Source of the DNA: Lysobacterales bacterium
Lineage (GTDB): Bacteria > Pseudomonadota > Gammaproteobacteria > Xanthomonadales > Xanthomonadaceae
Length of the DNA stretch: 10,597 bases
NCBI GenBank assembly: GCA_020442545.1
Contig: JAGRJX010000307.1
Coordinates: forward strand, 1 to 10,597
Reading direction: 5' to 3'
Below, piece after piece: positions 7,341-10,597 of the stretch (position 1 is its first letter; every line of letters starts with the position of its first letter). The notes below the pieces were generated by a model. That model had not been told where the DNA came from and did not search any database. It was given only the letters and a program-made list of their open reading frames with translations. The position numbers and the translations under genes are program-made.

Positions 7341-7387
7341 GCCGGAATGCCCTCCGGCGTGCAGGCCGGATCAGCTACACTCCGGCC
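7341..7387 (+). promoter_or_regulatory. Cluster of four GCCGGA/TCCGGC half-sites before mtnB
   Basis: Four alternating half-sites lie directly before the mtnB ATG: GCCGGA (7341-7346), TCCGGC (7353-7358), GGCCGGA (7364-7370) and TCCGGCC (7381-7387). Sites 1-2 form a perfect 6-base inverted repeat and sites 3-4 a perfect 7-base one; sites 2-3 can also pair. The last arm abuts the start codon. It could be a double operator or alternative RNA hairpins. Function is inferred. Confidence 0.4.
7376..7381 (+). promoter_or_regulatory. Candidate -10 box of mtnB, implying a leaderless mRNA
   Basis: TACACT is followed by 6 bases and then the mtnB ATG at 7388, so transcription would be expected to begin at or next to the start codon. 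No Shine-Dalgarno sequence is present, which fits a leaderless message. No good -35 hexamer is visible 17 bases upstream. The box lies inside the third-fourth half-site inverted repeat. Confidence 0.35.
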
Positions 7388-8041
7388 ATGAACGCCGCCA
7401 ATGCCACTGCGATCTCCGGCCATCAGCAGCTCGCCAACCAGCTGATCGAAGCGATCCGCCAGCTCGCCGCACGCGGCTGGACGCCGGCCACCAGCAGCAA
7501 TTTCTCAGGCCGCATTGACGCCGGCCACGCCCTGATCACCGCCTCAGGTGGCGACAAGGGCCGCCTGACGCCCGACGACTTCCTCGTCGTCGACATGGAT
7601 GGACAGGTGATTGGCAGCCAGCGGCGATCCTCGGCGGAAACCCTGCTGCACACCCAGCTGTATCGCCGTTTTCCGGAAATCGGTTGCGTACTGCATACCC
7701 ACTCACACAACCAGACCGTGGCCTCACGGCTGTACGCGAGAAGCGGCGCGCTCATGCTGGGCGGCTACGAGCTGCTCAAGGCGTTCAGCGGGCACGCCAC
7801 CCACGAAGATTCGGTCGAGCTTCCGGTGCTGCCCAACACCCAGGACATGCCGCTGCTGGCCGCTCGCGTCGAAGCGCTGATGGTGTCGGCCGAAGACGAC
7901 CACCTGCCGGTTCCCGGCTACCTGATCGAAGGCCATGGCCTCTACGCATGGGGCCGCGATATCGACGAAGCCATGCGCCACCTCGAGGCCATCGAGTTCT
8001 TGATCGGCTGTGAGCTGGACCTGCGCCGTCTGGGTGCCTGA
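7388..8041 (+). CDS. mtnB: Methylthioribulose-1-phosphate dehydratase
   Basis: This 217-residue class II aldolase-fold enzyme dehydrates 5-methylthioribulose-1-phosphate to 2,3-diketo-5-methylthiopentyl-1-phosphate in the methionine salvage pathway. Conserved marks are WTPATSSNFSGRI (31-43), ITASGGDKGRLTPDDFLVVD (50-69), an acidic E84 in SSAETLLHTQLY, and the zinc-binding HTHSHN (103-108) with H103 and H105. The third zinc His is H183 in EGHGLYAWG. A short stretch after this, DIDEAMRHLEAIEFL, is typical of MtnB and separates it from L-fuculose-phosphate and ribulose-phosphate epimerase relatives. The downstream mtnD and mtnC genes strongly support the call. The ATG at 7388 has no Shine-Dalgarno sequence but follows a TACACT box by 6 bases. 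An upstream in-frame ATG at 7325 would place the start well before the promoter-like region, so it is rejected. Confidence 0.95.
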   Translation: MNAANATAISGHQQLANQLIEAIRQLAARGWTPATSSNFSGRIDAGHALITASGGDKGRLTPDDFLVVDMDGQVIGSQRRSSAETLLHTQLYRRFPEIGCVLHTHSHNQTVASRLYARSGALMLGGYELLKAFSGHATHEDSVELPVLPNTQDMPLLAARVEALMVSAEDDHLPVPGYLIEGHGLYAWGRDIDEAMRHLEAIEFLIGCELDLRRLGA

Positions 8042-8132
8042 CCTCCGTCCCCACGACACCAGCCGTCTTGATCCACGCCGCGAGAGGCCGCATCTTTCGG
8101 GCTGGAACCACAACCACATCCGGGTCACCGCC

Positions 8133-8690
8133 ATGAGCCGACTCCGCATCTTTTCCGACGACCAGCCCGATTCCCCACAGCAGGTGCTGGAAGACCATGC
8201 CACCATCGCCGAAGCGCTCGACGGCATCGGCGTGCAGCTGGAGCAGTGGGCAACGAAAGACAGCATCGGCGAAGGCGCCAGCCCCGAGGACGTGCTGGCT
8301 GCCTATAAGCCGGAAATCGACCAGCTCAACGCCAGGCACGGCTTCCAGAGCATCGACGTGGTCAGCATCACGCCGGATCATCCGCAGCGCGAGGCCATGC
8401 GCGGCAAGTTCCTCGACGAACACTTCCACATCGAGGATGAAATCCGGTTCTTTGTCGGCGGCAGCGGCCTGTTCAGCCTGCACACGGACGGAAAGGTGTA
8501 CGAGGTGCTGTGCGAGCGCGGCGATCTGATCAGCGTGCCTGACCGCATGACCCACTGGTTCGACATGGGCCCCGAACCGAGCTTCATCGCGATCCGCTTC
8601 TTTACCGTACCCGATGGCTGGGTCGGCGAGTTCACCGGCAGCGATATCGCCCAGCGCTTTCCACGCTACGAAGCCGGCCAGGCGATCTGA
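8133..8690 (+). CDS. mtnD: Acireductone dioxygenase
   Basis: This 185-residue cupin-fold enzyme oxidises acireductone (1,2-dihydroxy-5-(methylthio)pent-1-en-3-one) with O2. With Fe2+ it gives 4-methylthio-2-oxobutanoate and formate, leading back to methionine; with Ni2+ it gives an off-pathway product and CO. The metal ligands are H97, H99, E103 and H141, found in EHFHIEDE and DRMTHWFD. They match the Klebsiella enzyme ligands (H96, H98, E102, H140) with a one-residue offset. Which metal is used cannot be read from sequence. The ATG at 8133 aligns with the usual N-terminus (MSRLRIFSDD). No clear Shine-Dalgarno sequence precedes it. It lies 91 bases after mtnB, a stretch with no other feature seen, and 4 bases before mtnC, suggesting one transcript with translational coupling to mtnC. 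Confidence 0.96.
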   Translation: MSRLRIFSDDQPDSPQQVLEDHATIAEALDGIGVQLEQWATKDSIGEGASPEDVLAAYKPEIDQLNARHGFQSIDVVSITPDHPQREAMRGKFLDEHFHIEDEIRFFVGGSGLFSLHTDGKVYEVLCERGDLISVPDRMTHWFDMGPEPSFIAIRFFTVPDGWVGEFTGSDIAQRFPRYEAGQAI

Positions 8691-8694
8691 CCCC

Positions 8695-9411
8695 ATGAGC
8701 GATACCGGCAAGACCGTGATCCTCACCGACATCGAGGGCACCACCAGCTCGATCTCCTTCGTCAAGGACGTGCTGTTCCCCTACGCCCGCCGAGCCCTGC
8801 CCGACTTTGTCGCCCGTCGCGGCGACGAACCCGAGGTGCGGCGCTGGCTGGACGAAGCCGCGCTGGATATCGGTGGCGTGGTCAGCGACGCCTGCATCGT
8901 CGAGCTTCTGCAGGGCTGGATCGACGAGGATCGCAAACACACCGCACTCAAGGCGCTTCAGGGCATGATCTGGCGCGACGGCTACGAGCGCGGCGACTAC
9001 CGCGCGCATTTCTACGCCGATGCGGCCGAATCGCTGCGCCGCTGGCATACCGACGGCCATCCGCTCTACGTCTATTCCTCCGGCTCGGTGGCAGCGCAGA
9101 AGCTGTTCTTCGGCTATAGCGAATGCGGCGACCTGACGCCGCTGGTTTCCGGCTGGTTCGACACCGAAGTCGGCCACAAGCGCGATGCGGACTCCTACCG
9201 CGCCATTACCGAGGCGATTGGACGCAAACCCAACGACATTCTGTTTCTCTCGGACGTGGTCGAAGAGCTCGACGCCGCCCGCGACGCCGACCTGCGGACC
9301 GTTCTGCTGGATCGCCGCGAAGACTATCCGATCCCCCGGCACGAGCAGGAATGCCATGACCATCCCCGGGTCGTATCGTTTTCGGCTATCGACCCAGGGG
9401 CTCGGCGCTGA
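8695..9411 (+). CDS. mtnC: Enolase-phosphatase E1 (acireductone synthase)
   Basis: This 238-residue HAD-superfamily enzyme enolises 2,3-diketo-5-methylthiopentyl-1-phosphate and then removes the phosphate to give acireductone, the substrate of MtnD. HAD motif I is ILTDIEGTTSSISFVKD, with D12 as nucleophile and E14 in place of the usual second Asp, as is normal for MtnC. Motif II is SSGS (128-131), motif III is the Lys at 162 in GHKRDADSY, and motif IV is FLSDVVEELDAA with D187. The cap region contains the MtnC-typical LQGMIWRDGYERGDYRAHFYAD. Length matches the family (about 225-245). The ATG follows the mtnD stop by 4 bases and has no distinct Shine-Dalgarno sequence, so it is probably coupled to mtnD. 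No mtnA, mtnP or mtnK is seen in the window. Confidence 0.96.
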   Translation: MSDTGKTVILTDIEGTTSSISFVKDVLFPYARRALPDFVARRGDEPEVRRWLDEAALDIGGVVSDACIVELLQGWIDEDRKHTALKALQGMIWRDGYERGDYRAHFYADAAESLRRWHTDGHPLYVYSSGSVAAQKLFFGYSECGDLTPLVSGWFDTEVGHKRDADSYRAITEAIGRKPNDILFLSDVVEELDAARDADLRTVLLDRREDYPIPRHEQECHDHPRVVSFSAIDPGARR

Positions 9412-9422
9412 TCATCAAACGC

Positions 9423-9449
9423 GGCGCGAGGTGCACCATCACCCGCGCC
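9423..9449 (+). repeat. Imperfect hairpin after mtnC
   Basis: GGCGCG-A-GGTG (9423-9433) pairs with CACC-CGCGCC (9440-9449): ten base pairs with one bulged A and a 6-base loop. It begins 11 bases after the mtnC stop. There is no T-run after it, so it is not a classical terminator. It might protect the mtn mRNA 3' end or assist Rho-dependent termination. Confidence 0.4.
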
Positions 9450-9533
9450 GGGCGAGAAATTCCTGACCTGGATCAACAACAAGCGCACGGTCAGTGGTCA
9501 AACTGGATGTCCTGACAATGTCCGGACCCTGCC

Positions 9534-9773
9534 ATGGAGTTTCACGTCCAGCTGTCACCACGAACCGTACCGCTCGAGGCCATCGAAGAGCGCCTGCTGG
9601 CGCAGGATCCGGCTGCCCTGCTGGACATGGACCCACTGAATCCGATTCTGCGCATCGCCACCCTGCTCGAGTCGCCAGCGCTGCATGCGCTGCTCTGCGA
9701 TGCCGGACTGACGGTTAGCCGCGCCGACATTCGACAGCTGCCCTCGATCTGCTGCGGTGGCTGCAGCGGCTGA
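9534..9773 (+). CDS. Small uncharacterised protein with C-terminal CCGGC motif
   Basis: This 79-residue protein belongs to no family I can name with certainty. Coding is supported by strongly GC-biased third positions like those of its neighbours and by a clean ATG-to-TGA frame between two annotated genes. By eye the pattern is a short strand (EFHVQLS), a long helix (about 14-31), a strand (ILRIATLL), a second helix (about 47-58), and a final strand. This is a possible beta-alpha-beta-beta-alpha-beta fold such as those of small metal-binding domains. It ends in S-I-C-C-G-G-C-S-G (residues 71-79); C73, C74 and C77 are candidates for metal binding or redox chemistry, and C55 is a fourth Cys. 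The Shine-Dalgarno signal is weak (GGA, 7 bases upstream, inside the palindrome GTCCGGAC). No signal peptide or membrane segment is seen. It follows mtnC by 122 bases and converges on hisIE. Any functional link to methionine salvage is untested. Confidence 0.7.
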   Translation: MEFHVQLSPRTVPLEAIEERLLAQDPAALLDMDPLNPILRIATLLESPALHALLCDAGLTVSRADIRQLPSICCGGCSG

Positions 9774-9800
9774 ACCTGGCGCGTCCCCTGCCGCGATGCC

Positions 9801-10421
9801 TCAATACGGGGGCGAGTGTCGCGCCGCCAGCACGCGGACGAGGTCGGCCATTCCCCGGTCGCGTGCCCGCAACAGCACCAGCAGGTGATAGGCGAGATCC
9901 GCCGCCTCGCCCAGCAGCGCGTCGTCGTCCTGACTCACTGCCGCCAATGCGGTTTCAACGCCCTCCTCGCCGACCTTCTGCGCGATGCGCCGGACGCCGT
10001 CCTCAAACAGGCACGTCGTGTAACTGCCTTCGGGCCGCTCACGTTCCCGTGCTGCGACCAGTCCATCCAGGCGGCCCAGGAAATCGGCAGGCGCGGCAGG
10101 AAAGCAGCTTTCACGTTCAAGATGACAGGTTGGCCCTGCCGGTTCAGCCTGGATCAACAGCGTGTCGCGATCACAATCCACACTGATCGAGCACAGCCGC
10201 AGCACATTGCCGCTGGTTTCGCCCTTACGCCACAGCGCCTGGCGACTGCGACTGAAGAACACGACGTCGCCACCGGCCAGCGTGGCATCCAGCGCCTCGC
10301 GATTCATGTAGCCGAGCATCAGAACCTGACGAGTCGCGACATCCTGGACAATGGCAGGCAAAAATCCACCCTGCTTGTTCCAGTCGAGCGATACGGGGTC
10401 AAAATCGGTATTCGTCGTCAT
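9801..10421 (-). CDS. hisIE: Bifunctional phosphoribosyl-AMP cyclohydrolase/phosphoribosyl-ATP pyrophosphatase
   Basis: This 206-residue fusion carries steps two and three of histidine synthesis. Residues about 1-110 are HisI, which opens the adenine ring of phosphoribosyl-AMP. Its marks are LMLGYMN (35-40), SRSRQALWRKGETSGN (57-72), the metal-binding VDCDRD (81-86), and PTCHLERESCF with Cys99 and Cys106 near the zinc site. Residues about 112-206 are HisE, which removes pyrophosphate from phosphoribosyl-ATP. Its marks are EGSYTTCLFEDGVRRIAQKVGEEGVETALA and EAADLAYHLLVLL, with the acidic Mg2+-binding residues expected of this MazG-like helical fold. The fused length is typical of gammaproteobacterial HisIE. 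Its ATG overlaps the hisF stop by 4 bases (ATGA), so translation is likely coupled. It is probably the last gene of the his operon; no terminator is evident in the 27-base gap before the convergent small gene. Confidence 0.97.
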   Translation of the reverse strand: MTTNTDFDPVSLDWNKQGGFLPAIVQDVATRQVLMLGYMNREALDATLAGGDVVFFSRSRQALWRKGETSGNVLRLCSISVDCDRDTLLIQAEPAGPTCHLERESCFPAAPADFLGRLDGLVAARERERPEGSYTTCLFEDGVRRIAQKVGEEGVETALAAVSQDDDALLGEAADLAYHLLVLLRARDRGMADLVRVLAARHSPPY

Positions 10422-10597
10422 GCCGTCACTGCCTCTTCGGACTTCGCGGTGCCCAACAGTCGAACAGGTACACCCGCGTTCAACAGCGATTCCTTCAGGC
10501 GGCCGATGGCAATGCTGCCGTCGTGGAACACGCTGGCCGCCAGCGCAGCATCAACGTCGGCCTCATGGAACACGTCGACGAAGTGCGGAATCGCGCC
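10418..10597 (-). CDS. hisF: Imidazole glycerol phosphate synthase cyclase subunit HisF, 5' truncated
   Basis: This is the last 59 residues of HisF, read on the - strand and cut by the right window edge. HisF is the TIM-barrel subunit that uses ammonia from the HisH glutaminase to make imidazole glycerol phosphate and AICAR. The visible part ends with the family's typical C-terminal pattern: VFHEADVDAALAASVFHDGSIAIGRLKESL, then GVPVRLLG. The final residues AKSEEAVTA form a variable tail. The stop overlaps the hisIE start by 4 bases, supporting an operon with gene order hisF-hisIE, the usual order in proteobacteria. The catalytic residues near the N-terminal strands are outside the window. Confidence 0.93.
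   Translation of the reverse strand, partial: GAIPHFVDVFHEADVDAALAASVFHDGSIAIGRLKESLLNAGVPVRLLGTAKSEEAVTA

Noticed and set aside
7785..8765. Antisense frame of 326 codons opposite mtnB and mtnD
   Set aside because: It is the complement of well-supported genes with catalytic motifs. High GC keeps such frames open, and its translation shows no recognisable family.
9423..9449. Intrinsic terminator for mtnC
   Set aside because: The hairpin is good but no T-run follows on the plus strand, so it is listed only as a hairpin.
9494..9718. Alternative frame across the small CCGGC gene
   Set aside because: Its codon third positions are not biased as in the neighbours, and its translation is low-complexity; the 9534 frame fits better.
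1..10597. Mobile elements, CRISPR arrays, phage defence or secondary metabolism clusters
   Set aside because: No transposase, integrase, spaced repeats, toxin-antitoxin pair or biosynthetic core enzyme was found; all main genes are metabolic, transport or housekeeping families.

Overview
The window is a high-GC (by eye about 65%), densely packed bacterial chromosomal segment with ten complete genes and two genes cut by the window edges. The likely source is a gammaproteobacterium, perhaps of the Lysobacterales/Xanthomonadales or Chromatiales type. This is inferred from the gene set: a Tat-exported HiPIP, an EfpL-type EF-P paralogue, RmuC, a fused HisIE directly behind HisF, and the mtnB-mtnD-mtnC order. 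I see no tRNA, rRNA, CRISPR array, insertion sequence, phage gene or integration site.

Layout. At 1-1272 (+), the end of an HSD10-like short-chain dehydrogenase is followed by efpL. A Nudix hydrolase (1293-1877, -) converges on efpL. Divergent from it are two sodium-linked transporters on the + strand: an NhaC-family Na+/H+ antiporter (2084-3565) and an AGCS-family amino acid:cation symporter (3668-5218), closed by a strong intrinsic terminator at 5240-5273. On the - strand follow rmuC (5301-6752) and a periplasmic HiPIP (6862-7197). Divergent from the HiPIP is a methionine salvage cluster, mtnB-mtnD-mtnC (7388-9411), and then a 79-residue protein ending in a CCGGC motif (9534-9773). The right edge holds the end of a histidine operon on the - strand, hisF-hisIE, with a 4-base overlap.

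How the genes work together. MtnB, MtnC and MtnD carry out consecutive late steps of methylthioadenosine recycling: dehydration, enolisation with dephosphorylation, and oxygenation. The two transporters plausibly share a sodium economy, with NhaC expelling Na+ and the symporter using the Na+ gradient to import alanine or glycine. HisF and HisIE are successive parts of the histidine pathway. The rest are housekeeping genes with no evident link to one another.

I do not see a clearly new multi-gene system. The items most worth a second look are the small CCGGC protein, the four-part GCCGGA/TCCGGC inverted-repeat cluster at the mtnB start (which also looks leaderless), and an inverted repeat that could hide the rmuC ribosome binding site. 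All regulatory sites were found by eye and are inferences, apart from the terminator, which is convincing.
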